Below are positions 49,171-63,404 of a stretch of 64,000 bases of DNA, in pieces (within the stretch, counting starts at the first letter, position 1; each line of letters starts with the position of its first letter). The DNA comes from Brachionus manjavacas (taxonomy: Eukaryota > Rotifera > Eurotatoria > Ploima > Brachionidae), in assembly GCA_019054805.1 (NCBI GenBank), contig JAHQIY010000048.1, positions 95,321-159,320 of the forward strand, in the 5' to 3' direction. The position numbers and the translations under genes were made by a program. The notes under the pieces are model-generated. The model was not told the DNA's origin, made no database searches, and saw only the letters and a program-made list of their open reading frames with translations.

Positions 49171-50045
49171 TTTTTTAAACACTGAAAATAATTTATTTTC
49201 GAATTCTCTGCTTTATAAAAAATAATTTATTTAGTTGCTGCGCAACCCTTCCTTTATTACTTATTGAATTATTAAGTTCAAATAATATTTGAAATAAAAG
49301 CATCAAAAACAATATTTAAAATGATTACTTTTCAAAGGAAAAAGTTTAAAAATTTTTTTAGTTAAATATTATTGTTTATGCATTATTGATGCTAAAAGCA
49401 TTAAAATTAAAATTTAAAATTTTCGGATTAGATAAAAAATTTTAATAATTAAAAATCAAAGTTATGTTTCCCCAAACTTAACTACTCGGAATGGCAAAAA
49501 AGCGTTCAAGTCAAAGTTTTAACATTTAAAAGATTTGTTTTTCTTTTTTATTCATTAAAGTTGAATAAAGTTGAAAAATTTTAACTTCAAAAAGCTTGAA
49601 GATGAAACGCAAAGTTGTTTAAAAGTCACAAGTATCAAGTCAAATCCAAGTCCGGGCTTTTTTTATAGTCCTAGTAGTTCCTGTTTTTCCATTTATGTAG
49701 AGTAATTATTCTAGCAAAGAAAATTTGCGCCTAATTCTCAACTACTGTCGAAGCATTTTGTCCAGTCATTTTTTATACCTTAACATGATCGTGAGATCTT
49801 TTTTGCATTAAATGAATGTGAAGACTTTTTATCTAAAATTACACGAAAATTCTAAAATATGGCAAATCTATATTGATTAGACAACCCATTAGTATTTAAA
49901 TTTTTTGATGTAAATCTTGATCTAGCAAATTTGAAAAAAAGTCCAGACTTGGACTCTTATTAAAAAAAATTATAAAAATTAAAGGAAAGGTAGATGGTCA
50001 GCCCACTAAGAGTTTAACAAAACCAAACATCATTAGTAAATTAAA

Positions 50046-50384
50046 GGATCAGTCCTTGGTCCTCTGATCTTCATCAATGATATGCCTGACCTTTGCAGGC
50101 TCTAAGTGGATGATGGAAAGCTGGCCAGATCAGTGGAGTGGCGACAGAATTCGCTAGAGATGCGGTTGGATCTGGAGAGATTGTTAGTATGGTCTGACAC
50201 ATGGCAAACTAAATTCAACTTAGAGAAGAGTGTCGTAATGCATTTTGGAGCGAAAAACAGGCGTTATTACTCTAAGCTTGAAGGTCACACACTAGCGAAG
50301 ACAACGAAAGAACGCGATTTCGGAATCATCATCACCAGCGATTTTAAGTCAAACGAGTATTACGAATCCCACTCCTCTATGTAG
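50046..50384 (+). pseudogene. LINE RT remnant, unit 2
   Basis: Copy of 43584-43921, followed by (TAA)n at about 50447-50490. Confidence 0.75.
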
Positions 50385-50444
50385 CTTCTACCTAATAATA
50401 CAAAAATTTTCTGACTCTTAAGATCTTATCTATATTTTTTGTTT

Positions 50445-50490
<46 letters not shown>

Positions 50491-53000
50491 GCTACGGCAA
50501 GCAAGCTTGCGGAGACGGACTACTAGGAGATCGCCTATGGTAGCACACTACGCAATAAAAGGAAAAGTACAGAAATAAGAGAAACTGATAAGATTTTGTA
50601 ATCTAATAGTATTTTTTTCTCCCAACTCCATCTTTTTATTAACTAAACAGCTCTTTAATTATTATTTTTGTATCTCATCCTTTCATTGATAAATGAAAAA
50701 TAATTTACTTTAAATTTTAAAATTTTTTAAACTGTTTTAATTATTTTATTTATTTTTTTTAATCTGAAGGAGCGTATGCTCGAACAGAAAACAAATAAAT
50801 AATAATTAATAACATGAAAAGGTTAAAGACATTATCTATCAAAAAGCAAAAGAAAACACCTGGATTAAATAAAAAAAATCAGAAATTTTCTTTTAAAAAC
50901 TTTTAATATTTGAGATTTTAAAATGCTAGAGTATTTTTTCTTTTTTTTCTAATAATTATAATGATCAATTAAAGAAACAAGTAAATTAGATAAATTATTT
51001 TTCCTTTTTAAAGAAAGTTATTTTCTTATTATTATCATAGAATACTGATAATAAAAATTCTAGGCAAATTGGAGTTTCAAATCAAACTTTAAGCTCAAAA
51101 CGATCATTTAAAATTTAAAAAATTAATTAATCTAAAGATTTTGATAATTTTTAAGAAATAAATACTAAAATTTACTAGACATGTTATGTCTAATAATGGT
51201 TCATTATCAAATTAACATCAAAATAAATGATCTCTAAATTATTTAACAAAAACAATCAACAAATTAAATAATTCAAGTTAAATTAATTCAAAAATTCAAA
51301 TTTCTAACTTTTATATCCACTCATTCGAACTTAAATAATGTTATTTTTTAAATATATTTTAATATTGCATATTTAATGAAGAATTTTTTTTCGCAGAAAG
51401 ATAGCTACCATAGCAAAACTTCATCTAGTCTCGCTCCACAGGTTTCCTGCTGTAGCTTATTATTATTACTATTATTATTTCTATTATTATTAATTTTTAA
51501 AACAGTAAATTTTTTTGTCTTTAAGAGTAAGTTTTCATTAAAATATTTAAACTTATTAAAGTTGGATCAAAAGGGAAATTTTAAAATTTTTTAAATGAAA
51601 ATAAACTTGACATGACATGTCAATTAATTGCTTTGGAAAAAATTTATTTCTTTTTTATTATCAAAAAAAATAATACAATTTATATTTATATCTTTTGATC
51701 TTGATCTCAAACTTCAATTTGCCATATTCTATTTAGTTTCATTTTAAAATTTTTCACGTTCATGACATAAATTCGCCATTTTTACGTAAAATCAGTAAAT
51801 AAATTGTAAAATTAAAAAAAAAAGAAATAAAAAATTATTTTTTTAAATTTTAAAATCGTAAATTTTTAAAATGGTTTATTCAAATCATTAAATCAACAGC
51901 AATCTTGATTTTTCATTCAATTTTAAAATCCTTTTTAGGTTTTAAACTTCTCTTTATCTCAATTAAAATTCACAAATTGAAAATGAATGATTAATGTTGA
52001 CTCTTAATATTTGTGCACAATTTTTTTAGTAAAAATTCCACAGAATTAATAACAATCGCCAAAAGAAAATAATGCAATAATAAAGTAAATATTGTGTCAA
52101 TTTTTTAATAAGTAAAAACATAATTTTTTCCATTTAATCAATAAAAAAACCTTTTAAGTAAAAGAAAAATTAAAAAAATCTACGAGAAAAATGTAATTTT
52201 TTTCTTAGTACAATCATTTGTTCGGGATGATTCGAATGAGCCTCATCTGATTCTTTGAATTTGCATCGATTATCACTGATCAATTCTAAAACCAAAGCTG
52301 ACCCATGAATCGACAATAACATCGACTAATCTCATCTTGTTTGCTCTTTAACTCTCAAAAATTTCCTTCCATTTCCTCAAAAATTATCAAAAAATTCAGG
52401 TATTTTAAATTCTATATTCTTGGTTCTTATCTATTTGTTAGACTTTTGCAAGACTTTTTGATATGGAAATGATTCCGCATCATTAAGAGTTTCGTCTCAA
52501 GGATTAAGTAATAAGCTTTCACTTGATTTGGTCTGATTGACGGATTGCATAAAAATGTTCACTTTTATCAATAAAAACCTCAAGTCATTTACTATTTGGA
52601 TGAATGCTTAATTTGTTGTCAATAAAAAAAAATTTTGATTTTTTAAGATTTTAGTTGCAGTTTATGTGATAAAAGTTGTAAATTTAATAGATTTGTTAGG
52701 TTTTCATTGATTTAATTATTTTATTTATAATATGTTCGGAAAAAAGATAAAGAGATAAAAACATATAATTTTTGTTGATACTTTAAATAAGTTTGTGGTA
52801 ATTTTTACTAAATTTATTGTGTTCGATACTGACAGCCATTAATGTTAGATTTTTAAGACTATATTGAAAGCCTTCTATTTAAAAAATTGTTCTGTCCTTC
52901 TTTAACTAAATAAATATAATACCATGGAAACAAAATTTTAAAAAAAAGATAAGTGAATTTGATTAAGGACCAAAGTAGAAAGAAAAAAAATTGATTTCAC

Positions 53001-53048
53001 ATGGATAAATCATCAATAAGTACTGATAAATTACGCGTAATACTCTAG
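53001..53048 (+). pseudogene. MIIP 5' fragment, unit 2
   Basis: Same 15-codon fusion as 46545-46592. Confidence 0.8.
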
Positions 53049-53754
53049 CATTTTAAAATCTCAAATATTAAAAGTTTTTAAAAGAAAATTTCTGATTTTT
53101 TTATTTAATCCAGGTGTTTTCTTTTGCTTTTTGATAGATAATGTCTTTAACCTTTTCATGTTATTAATTATTATTTATTTGTTTTCTGTTCGAGCATACG
53201 CTCCTTCAGATTAAAAAAAATAAATAAAATAATTAAAACAGTTTAAAAAATTTTAAAATTTAAAGTAAATTATTTTTCATTTATCAATGAAAGGATGAGA
53301 TACAAAAACCATAAAATATTATTTTTTTTAATGCACGAATTTTTCCATAATATAAATATACACGATTTCGAAGGGTCATTTTTTCTGTTCTTAGCTCACA
53401 TCTTGACTTAATTACAAGCTCGTGTTCTTGGCACGAGCATATAGGTATAAATAAGAATTCCATTCTTAGAACTTCAGAACGTTCAATAACTTAAATAAAG
53501 CTTTTAAAGATTAAACATTGTTTTATTATAAACCGGTTACAGATAGATCAAAAATTATGACAGCACAAACTTAGTCCGGAAGCTTCTTCACCCGTTACTT
53601 AATAGTAAATTGTTAGAGAAATTTTATATTTGTATTAAATTTGATATAATAAGAACACATGATCACTTTTGAACACCCGATATATTTAGTAAAAGAATTC
53701 AGACAAATGATTCAATCAAATAAACTTATTCTGGATATTTTTAATTAATTTTTT

Positions 53755-55628
53755 TTATTCTTTATTTTCAACAAGGTCCTTAAATATTGAAACAAAATTA
53801 ATAACATCTTTCATGGTAATTGAATTGCTGGCCGTCAGAGATTTGTAAAAAAACTCTGGTGTATGAGTGTGTAATTCATTAAGTTGTCTTAGGCCTTTTC
53901 CATTAATTGGTTCTAGAACTTTAAATATTTCTTCAAAAGAATTTTTCAAAAACCATTTTTTAGTTTTCCCATGGTCCCAATTAATGAAATCTTGTTTATC
54001 ATTTTTGTGGATGCTTTCATCAGCTTTTTTTCTATTTTTTCTGCTTGATTTAAATCATTTTTTAGATGCATTATTTGATTCAAAAGCCTCTTAAAGCAAT
54101 CGTCAAGTTCATATTTGGTGAAATCTATAAAAATCTTGTCAGATATGATGAATCCAAGCCAGCCGCCTACAGAATGGTATCCCTTCTCCATGATGCATGG
54201 TATTATATTTTTTCAACTTATATGCATATTTTGCCTCGCCTTCGCAAGCATAGCTTTTGCGATACTTTTCTGTCACACAAATTAAAACGAATTGAGAATC
54301 TTCGATTGCCTTTGCCATTGAGTCACAACTTGAACCATTTATATCTTCAGTATCAATCCAAACATCAAAATTTTTGCTCATTAGAAAATCTCGTATTTTC
54401 AAGCATAGCTCACGAGTGGCAGAATTATAACTTATCATTACATGTTTTCCATTTGAAGTGATTATCTTATCTTCTTGCTTTAAAATCCATAAAAAGCTAC
54501 TGCAAGCTTTTTCAAGTTGTTTGTATTCAATTGTTTTTGATGACAACAAATTTTGAATAAAACAAACTAATTCACTTTCTTTTTTTATTTCAAATAAAAT
54601 ATCTTTATCAAAGCATAATTGAATCAAAAGTTGTATGGCATGCTGTTTTTCGGCATCATTACCAGCGTAAATTAAACTCAATAGAGATTCTTTAAAATTT
54701 GGCTTTTTGTAAATTTCTAATTTTCGCTTATCGTTAATAGATATTTTGTAGAGAGCTAACAATAAACCAGTTATTGAAATTAAGCAATTGTTTTCTACAT
54801 CTATTATATCTAAATAAATTTTTGAGTAAGTCCATAATACATGCAAAAATTTCAAAACTTACTTTTAATTTTAAATTTTATAATTTTATCTAAATTGAAA
54901 AATTCTTGTTCTATTACTTTGTTTGGTTGACTAATGCATTCAACACTCATTTCTGTAAAGATCTCAATAGCCAGATCAAATTCGGCTAGAGATTCCAAAT
55001 CTTTGTCATCCGCTATATTTGCCAGAATCATAATTGCATAAATTTTGTAAAACTCAAAATTTCTCATATAATTTGTCAATATATCTATTGCTTTCAAATC
55101 GGTCCAAATATTTTTATTCTCATCAGCCAATTTGCTTAACCAATTTACATTTAAGATGATGACACCAAAATATCTCTTATCAAAAATCTCTTCATCCTCA
55201 TTTAGTACTTTGATTAAATCTAAATGGGTTTTTAGTCCATTTTTTTCAATTAAAATTGTTCGAAATTTAATCGAAGTAATAAATCTGTTAATTAAATCTA
55301 CAATGCTGACTAAAAAGAATACTTTCCGTTCATTACGGCTTGTAGTTTCATGAAAATGCAAAATATTATCAAAATAGGTGTAATCTTTTATAGTTGATAA
55401 TTGAATATTGGAGGCTGACAAACAAAGAATATTATTAAAAAATTCGTAAAACGAGTTTTCTTCGCATATTTTCATAAATTCAGTTTCATCAAAAAAAATT
55501 GTTTTAGCATGTTTTATAAATTTTGCAAAATAATTAAATCCTTTTTCAGAGTCAAAAATATCGTCTATCTGGTCAAATGATGAACAATATTCTATTATTT
55601 TGGTAGCTTCGTTTATCGTCAGATTCAT
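53755..55628 (-). pseudogene. ARM-TIR-SAM-like gene, unit 3 copy
   Basis: Exon 1 is open (54863-55628). Exon 2 is shifted at the T-runs near 54209 (6 for 8) and 54026 (7 for 8). The ARM half is intact; the TIR domain is broken in its second half. Confidence 0.82.
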
Positions 55629-56501
55629 TTTTTAAACACTGAAAATAATTTATTTTCGAATTCTCTGCTTTATAAAAAATAATTTATTTAGTTGCTGCGC
55701 AACCCTTCCTTTATTACTTATTGAATTATTAAGTTCAAATAATATTTGAAATAAAAGCATCAAAAACAATATTTAAAATGATTACTTTTCAAAGGAAAAA
55801 GTTTAAAAATTTTTTTAGTTAAATATTATTGTTTATGCATTATTGATGCTAAAAGCATTAAAATTAAAATTTAAAATTTTCGGATTAGATAAAAAATTTT
55901 AATAATTAAAAATCAAAGTTATGTTTCCCCAAACTTAACTACTCGGAATGGCAAAAAAGCGTTCAAGTCAAAGTTTTAACATTTAAAAGATTTGTTTTTC
56001 TTTTTTATTCATTAAAGTTGAATAAAGTTGAAAAATTTTAACTTCAAAAAGCTTGAAGATGAAACGCAAAGTTGTTTAAAAGTCACAAGTATCAAGTCAA
56101 ATCCAAGTCCGGGCTTTTTTTATAGTCCTAGTAGTTCCTGTTTTTCCATTTATGTAGAGTAATTATTCTAGCAAAGAAAATTTGCGCCTAATTCTCAACT
56201 ACTGTCGAAGCATTTTGTCAAGTCATTTTTTATACCTTAACATGATCGTGAGATCTTTTTTGCATTAAATGAATGTGAAGACTTTTTATCTAAAATTACA
56301 CGAAAATTCTAAAATATGGCAAATCTATATTGATTAGACAACCCATTAGTATTTAAATTTTTTGATGTAAATCTTGATCTAGCAAATTTGAAAAAAAGTC
56401 CAGACTTGGACTCTTATTAAAAAAATTATAAAAATTAAAGGAAAGGTAGATGGTCAGCCCACTAAGAGTTTAACAAAACCAAACATCATTAGTAAATTAA
56501 A

Positions 56502-56840
56502 GGATCAGTCCTTGGTCCTCTGATCTTCATCAATGATATGCCTGACCTTTGCAGGCTCTAAGTGGATGATGGAAAGCTGGCCAGATCAGTGGAGTGGCGA
56601 CAGAATTCGCTAGAGATGCGGTTGGATCTGGAGAGATTGTTAGTATGGTCTGACACATGGCAAACTAAATTCAACTTAGAGAAGAGTGTCGTAATGCATT
56701 TTGGAGCGAAAAACAGGCGTTATTACTCTAAGCTTGAAGGTCACACACTAGCGAAGACAACGAAAGAACGCGATTTCGGAATCATCATCACCAGCGATTT
56801 TAAGTCAAACGAGTATTACGAATCCCACTCCTCTATGTAG
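56502..56840 (+). pseudogene. LINE RT remnant, unit 3
   Basis: Copy of 43584-43921 followed by the (TAA)n tract and tail. Confidence 0.75.
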
Positions 56841-56900
56841 CTTCTACCTAATAATACAAAAATTTTCTGACTCTTAAGATCTTATCTATATTTTTTGTTT

Positions 56901-56946
<46 letters not shown>

Positions 56947-59461
56947 GCTACGGCAAGCAAGCTTGCGGAGACGGACTACTAGGAGATCGCCTATGGTAGC
57001 ACACTACGCAATAAAAGGAAAAGTACAGAAATAAGAGAAACTGATAAGATTTTGTAATCTAATAGTATTTTTTTCTCCCAACTCCATCTTTTTATTAACT
57101 AAACAGCTCTTTAATTATTATTTTTGTATCTCATCCTTTCATTGATAAATGAAAAATAATTTACTTTAAATTTTAAAATTTTTTAAACTGTTTTAATTAT
57201 TTTATTTATTTTTTTTAATCTGAAGGAGCGTATGCTCGAACAGAAAACAAATAAATAATAATTAATAACATGAAAAGGTTAAAGACATTATCTATCAAAA
57301 AGCAAAAGAAAACACCTGGATTAAATAAAAAAAATCAGAAATTTTCTTTTAAAAACTTTTAATATTTGAGATTTTAAAATGCTAGAGTATTTTTTCTTTT
57401 TTTTCTAATAATTATAATGATCAATTAAAGAAACAAGTAAATTAGATAAATTATTTATCTTTTTTTAAAGAAAGTTATTTTCTTATTATTATCATAGAAT
57501 ACTGATAATAAAAATTCTAGGCAAATTGGAGTTTCAAATCAAACTTTAGGCTCAAAACGATCATTTAAAATTTAAAAAATTAATTAATCTAAAGATTTTG
57601 ATAATTTTTAAGAAATAAATACTAAAATTTACTAGACATGTTATGTCTAATAATGGTTCATTATCAAATTAACATCAAAATAAATGATCTCTAAATTATT
57701 TAACAAAAACAATCAACAAATTAAATAATTCAAGTTAAATTAATTCAAAAATTCAAATTTATAACTTTTATATCCACTCATTCGAACTTAAATAATGTTA
57801 TTTTTTAAATATATTTTAATATTGCATATTTAATGAAGAATTTTTTTTTCGCAGAAAGATAGCTACCATAGCAAAACTTCATCTAGTCTCGCTCCACAGG
57901 TTTCCTGCTGTAGCTTATTATTATTACTATTATTATTTCTATTATTATTAATTTTTAAAACAGTAAATTTTTTTGTCTTTAAGAGTAAGTTTTCATTAAA
58001 ATATTTAAACTTATTAAAGTTGGATCAAAAGGGAAATTTTAAAATTTTTTAAATGAAAATAAACTTGACATGACATGTCAATTAATTGCTTTGGAAAAAA
58101 TTTATTTCTTTTTATTATCAAAAAAAAATAATACAATTTATATTTATATCTTTTGATCTTGATCTCAAACTTCAATTTGCCATATTCTATTTAGTTTCAT
58201 TTTAAAATTTTTCACGTTCATGACATAAATTCGCCATTTTTACGTAAAATCAGTAAATAAATTGTAAAATTAAAAAAAAAAAGAAATAAAAAAATTATTT
58301 TTTTTTAAATTTTAAAATCGTAAATTTTTAAAATGGTTTATTCAAATCATTAAATCAACAGCAATCTTGATTTTTCATTCAATTTTAAAATCCTTTTTAG
58401 GTTTTAAACTTCTCTTTATCTCAATTAAAATTCACAAATTGAAAATGAATGATTAATGTTGACTCTTAATATTTGTGCACAATTTTTTTAGTAAAAATTC
58501 CACAGAATTAATAACAATCGCCAAAAGAAAATAATGCAATAATAAAGTAAATATTGTGTCAATTTTTTTAATAAGTAAAAACATAATTTTTTCCATTTAA
58601 TCAATAAAAAACCTTTTAAGTAAAAGAAAAATTAAAAAAAAATCTACGAGAAAAATGTAATTTTTTTCTTAGTACAATCATTTGTTCGGGATGATTCGAA
58701 TGAGCCTCATCTGATTCTTTGAATTTGCATCGATTATCACTGATCAATTCTAAAACCAAAGCTGACCCATGAATCGACAATAACATCGACTAATCTCATC
58801 TTGTTTGCTCTTTAACTCTCAAAAATTTCCTTCCATTTCCTCAAAAATTATCAAAAAATTCAGGTATTTTAAATTCTATATTCTTGGTTCTTATCTATTT
58901 GTTAGACTTTTGCAAGACTTTTTGATATGGAAATGATTCCGCATCATTAAGAGTTTCGTCTCAAGGATTAAGTAATAAGCTTTCACTTGATTTGGTCTGA
59001 TTGACGGATTGCATAAAAATGTTCACTTTTATCAATAAAAACCTCAAGTCATTTACTATTTGGATGAATGCTTAATTTGTTGTCAATAAAAAAATTTTGA
59101 TTTTTTAAGATTTTAGTTGCAGTTTATGTGATAAAAGTTGTAAATTTAATAGATTTGTTAGGTTTTCATTGATTTAATTATTTTATTTATAATATGTTCG
59201 GAAAAAAGATAAAGAGATAAAAACATATAATTTTTGTTGATACTTTAAATAAGTTTGTGGTAATTTTTACTAAATTTATTGTGTTCGATACTGACAGCCA
59301 TTAATGTTAGATTTTTAAGACTATATTGAAAGCCTTCTATTTAAAAAATTGTTCTGTCCTTCTTTAACTAAATAAATATAATACCATGGAAACAAAATTT
59401 TAAAAAAAAGATAAGTGAATTTGATTAAGGACCAAAGTAGAAAGAAAAAAATTGATTTCAC

Positions 59462-59509
59462 ATGGATAAATCATCAATAAGTACTGATAAATTACGCGTA
59501 ATACTCTAG
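59462..59509 (+). pseudogene. MIIP 5' fragment, unit 3
   Basis: Same 15-codon fusion as in units 1 and 2. Confidence 0.8.
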
Positions 59510-60214
59510 CATTTTAAAATCTCAAATATTAAAAGTTTTTAAAAGAAAATTTCTGATTTTTTTATTTAATCCAGGTGTTTTCTTTTGCTTTTTGATAGAT
59601 AATGTCTTTAACCTTTTCATGTTATTAATTATTATTTATTTGTTTTCTGTTCGAGCATACGCTCCTTCAGATTAAAAAAAATAAATAAAATAATTAAAAC
59701 AGTTTAAAAAATTTTAAAATTTAAAGTAAATTATTTTTCATTTATCAATGAAAGGATGAGATACAAAAACCATAAAATATTATTTTTTTTAATGCACGAA
59801 TTTTTCCATAATATAAATATACACGATTTCGAAGGGTCATTTTTTCTGTTCTTAGCTCACATCTTGACTTAATTACAAGCTCGTGTTCTTGGCACGAGCA
59901 TATAGGTATAAATAAGAATTCCATTCTTAGAACTTCAGAACGTTCAATAACTTAAATAAAGCTTTTAAAGATTAAACATTGTTTTATTATAAACCGGTTA
60001 CAGATAGATCAAAAATTATGACAGCACAAACTTAGTCCGGAAGCTTCTTCACCCGTTACTTAATAGTAAATTGTTAGAGAAATTTTATATTTGTATTAAA
60101 TTTGATATAATAAGAACACATGATCACTTTTGAACACCCGATATATTTAGTAAAAGAATTCAGACAAATGATTCAATCAAATAAACTTATTCTGGATATT
60201 TTTAATTAATTTTT

Positions 60215-62083
60215 TTATTCTTTATTTTCAACAAGGTCCTTAAATATTGAAACAAAATTAATAACATCTTTCATGGTAATTGAATTGCTGGCCGTCAGAG
60301 ATTTGTAAAAACTCTGGTGTATGAGTGTGTAATTCATTAAGTTGTCTTAGGCCTTTTCCATTAATTGGTTCTAGAACTTTAAATATTTCTTCAAAAGAAT
60401 TTTTCAAAAACCATTTTTAGTTTTCCCATGGTCCCAATTAATGAAATCTTGTTTATCATTTTTGTGGATGCTTTCATCAGCTTTTTTTTCTATTTTTTCT
60501 GCTTGATTTAAATCATTTTTTAGATGCATTATTTGATTCAAAAGCCTCTTAAAGCAATCGTCAAGTTCATATTTGGTGAAATCTATAAAAATCTTGTCAG
60601 ATATGATGAATCCAAGCCAGCCGCCTACAGAATGGTATCCCTTCTCCATGATGCATGGTATTATATTTTTCAACTTATATGCATATTTTGCCTCGCCTTC
60701 GCAAGCATAGCTTTTGCGATACTTTTCTGTCACACAAATTAAAACGAATTGAGAATCTTCGATTGCCTTTGCCATTGAGTCACAACTTGAACCATTTATA
60801 TCTTCAGTATCAATCCAAACATCAAAATTTTTGCTCATTAGAAAATCTCGTATTTTCAAGCATAGCTCACGAGTGGCAGAATTATAACTTATCATTACAT
60901 GTTTTCCATTTGAAGTGATTATCTTATCTTCTTGCTTTAAAATCCATAAAAAGCTACTGCAAGCTTTTTCAAGTTGTTTGTATTCAATTGTTTTTGATGA
61001 CAACAAATTTTGAATAAAACAAACTAATTCACTTTCTTTTTTTATTTCAAATAAAATATCTTTATCAAAGCATAATTGAATCAAAAGTTGTATGGCATGC
61101 TGTTTTTCGGCATCATTACCAGCGTAAATTAAACTCAATAGAGATTCTTTAAAATTTGGCTTTTTGTAAATTTCTAATTTTCGCTTATCGTTAATAGATA
61201 TTTTGTAGAGAGCTAACAATAAACCAGTTATTGAAATTAAGCAATTGTTTTCTACATCTATTATATCTAAATAAATTTTTGAGTAAGTCCATAATACATG
61301 CAAAAATTTCAAAACTTACTTTTAATTTTAAATTTTATAATTTTATCTAAATTGAAAAATTCTTGTTCTATTACTTTGTTTGGTTGACTAATGCATTCAA
61401 CACTCATTTCTGTAAAGATCTCAATAGCCAGATCAAATTCGGCTAGAGATTCCAAATCTTTGTCATCCGCTATATTTGCCAGAATCATAATTGCATAAAT
61501 TTTGTAAAACTCAAAATTTCTCATATAATTTGTCAATATATCTATTGCTTTCAAATCGGTCCAAATATTTTTATTCTCATCAGCCAATTTGCTTAACCAA
61601 TTTACATTTAAGATGATGACACCAAAATATCTCTTATCAAAAATCTCTTCATCCTCATTTAGTACTTTGATTAAATCTAAATGGGTTTTTAGTCCATTTT
61701 TTCAATTAAAATTGTTCGAAATTTAATCGAAGTAATAAATCTGTTAATTAAATCTACAATGCTGACTAAAAAGAATACTTTCCGTTCATTACGGCTTGTA
61801 GTTTCATGAAAATGCAAAATATTATCAAAATAGGTGTAATCTTTTATAGTTGATAATTGAATATTGGAGGCTGACAAACAAAGAATATTATTAAAAAATT
61901 CGTAAAACGAGTTTTCTTCGCATATTTTCATAAATTCAGTTTCATCAAAAAAATTGTTTTAGCATGTTTTATAAATTTTGCAAAATAATTAAATCCTTTT
62001 TCAGAGTCAAAAATATCGTCTATCTGGTCAAATGATGAACAATATTCTATTATTTTGGTAGCTTCGTTTATCGTCAGATTCAT
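60215..62083 (-). pseudogene. ARM-TIR-SAM-like gene, unit 4 copy
   Basis: Homopolymer changes near 61950 and 61697 break exon 1. A 3-base loss near 60666 keeps frame and leaves the TIR domain open through 60404. Runs near 60413 and 60307 break the SAM-like end. The 302-codon open stretch 60404-61312 covers late ARM plus the whole TIR domain. Confidence 0.82.
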
Positions 62084-62962
62084 TTTTTTAAACACTGAAA
62101 ATAATTTATTTTCGAATTCTCTGCTTTATAAAAAATAATTTATTTAGTTGCTGCGCAACCCTTCCTTTATTACTTATTGAATTATTAAGTTCAAATAATA
62201 TTTGAAATAAAAGCATCAAAAACAATATTTAAAATGATTACTTTTCAAAGGAAAAAGTTTAAAAATTTTTTTAGTTAAATATTATTGTTTATGCATTATT
62301 GATGCTAAAAGCATTAAAATTAAAATTTAAAATTTTCGGATTAGATAAAAAATTTTAATAATTAAAAATCAAAGTTATGTTTCCCCAAACTTAACTACTC
62401 GGAATGGCAAAAAAGCGTTCAAGTCAAAGTTTTAACATTTAAAAGATTTGTTTTTCTTTTTTATTCATTAAAGTTGAATAAAGTTGAAAAATTTTAACTT
62501 CAAAAAGCTTGAAGATGAAACGCAAAGTTGTTTAAAAGTCACAAGTATCAAGTCAAATCCAAGTCCGGGCTTTTTTTTTATAGTCCTAGTAGTTCCTGTT
62601 TTTCCATTTATGTAGAGTAATTATTCTAGCAAAGAAAATTTGCGCCTAATTCTCAACTACTGTCGAAGCATTTTGTCCAGTCATTTTTTATACCTTAACA
62701 TGATCGTGAGATCTTTTTTGCATTAAATGAATGTGAAGACTTTTTATCTAAAATTACACGAAAATTCTAAAATATGGCAAATCTATATTGATTAGACAAC
62801 CCATTAGTATTTAAATTTTTTGATGTAAATCTTGATCTAGCAAATTTGAAAAAAAAAGTCCAGACTTGGACTCTTATTAAAAAAAATTATAAAAATTAAA
62901 GGAAAGGTAGATGGTCAGCCCACTAAGAGTTTAACAAAACCAAACATCATTAGTAAATTAAA

Positions 62963-63301
62963 GGATCAGTCCTTGGTCCTCTGATCTTCATCAATGATAT
63001 GCCTGACCTTTGCAGGCTCTAAGTGGATGATGGAAAGCTGGCCAGATCAGTGGAGTGGCGACAGAATTCGCTAGAGATGCGGTTGGATCTGGAGAGATTG
63101 TTAGTATGGTCTGACACATGGCAAACTAAATTCAACTTAGAGAAGAGTGTCGTAATGCATTTTGGAGCGAAAAACAGGCGTTATTACTCTAAGCTTGAAG
63201 GTCACACACTAGCGAAGACAACGAAAGAACGCGATTTCGGAATCATCATCACCAGCGATTTTAAGTCAAACGAGTATTACGAATCCCACTCCTCTATGTA
63301 G
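62963..63301 (+). pseudogene. LINE RT remnant, unit 4
   Basis: Copy of 43584-43921, followed by (TAA)n at about 63364-63403. Confidence 0.75.
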
Positions 63302-63361
63302 CTTCTACCTAATAATACAAAAATTTTCTGACTCTTAAGATCTTATCTATATTTTTTGTTT

Positions 63362-63404
<43 letters not shown>

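Larger units (their letters stand above)
46853..53308. repeat. Tandem unit 2 (6456 bp)
   Basis: Head-to-tail copy of unit 1, differing almost only in homopolymer and (TAA)n lengths. Confidence 0.92.
53309..59769. repeat. Tandem unit 3 (6461 bp)
   Basis: Third head-to-tail copy with the same flipped junction segment at its end. Confidence 0.92.
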
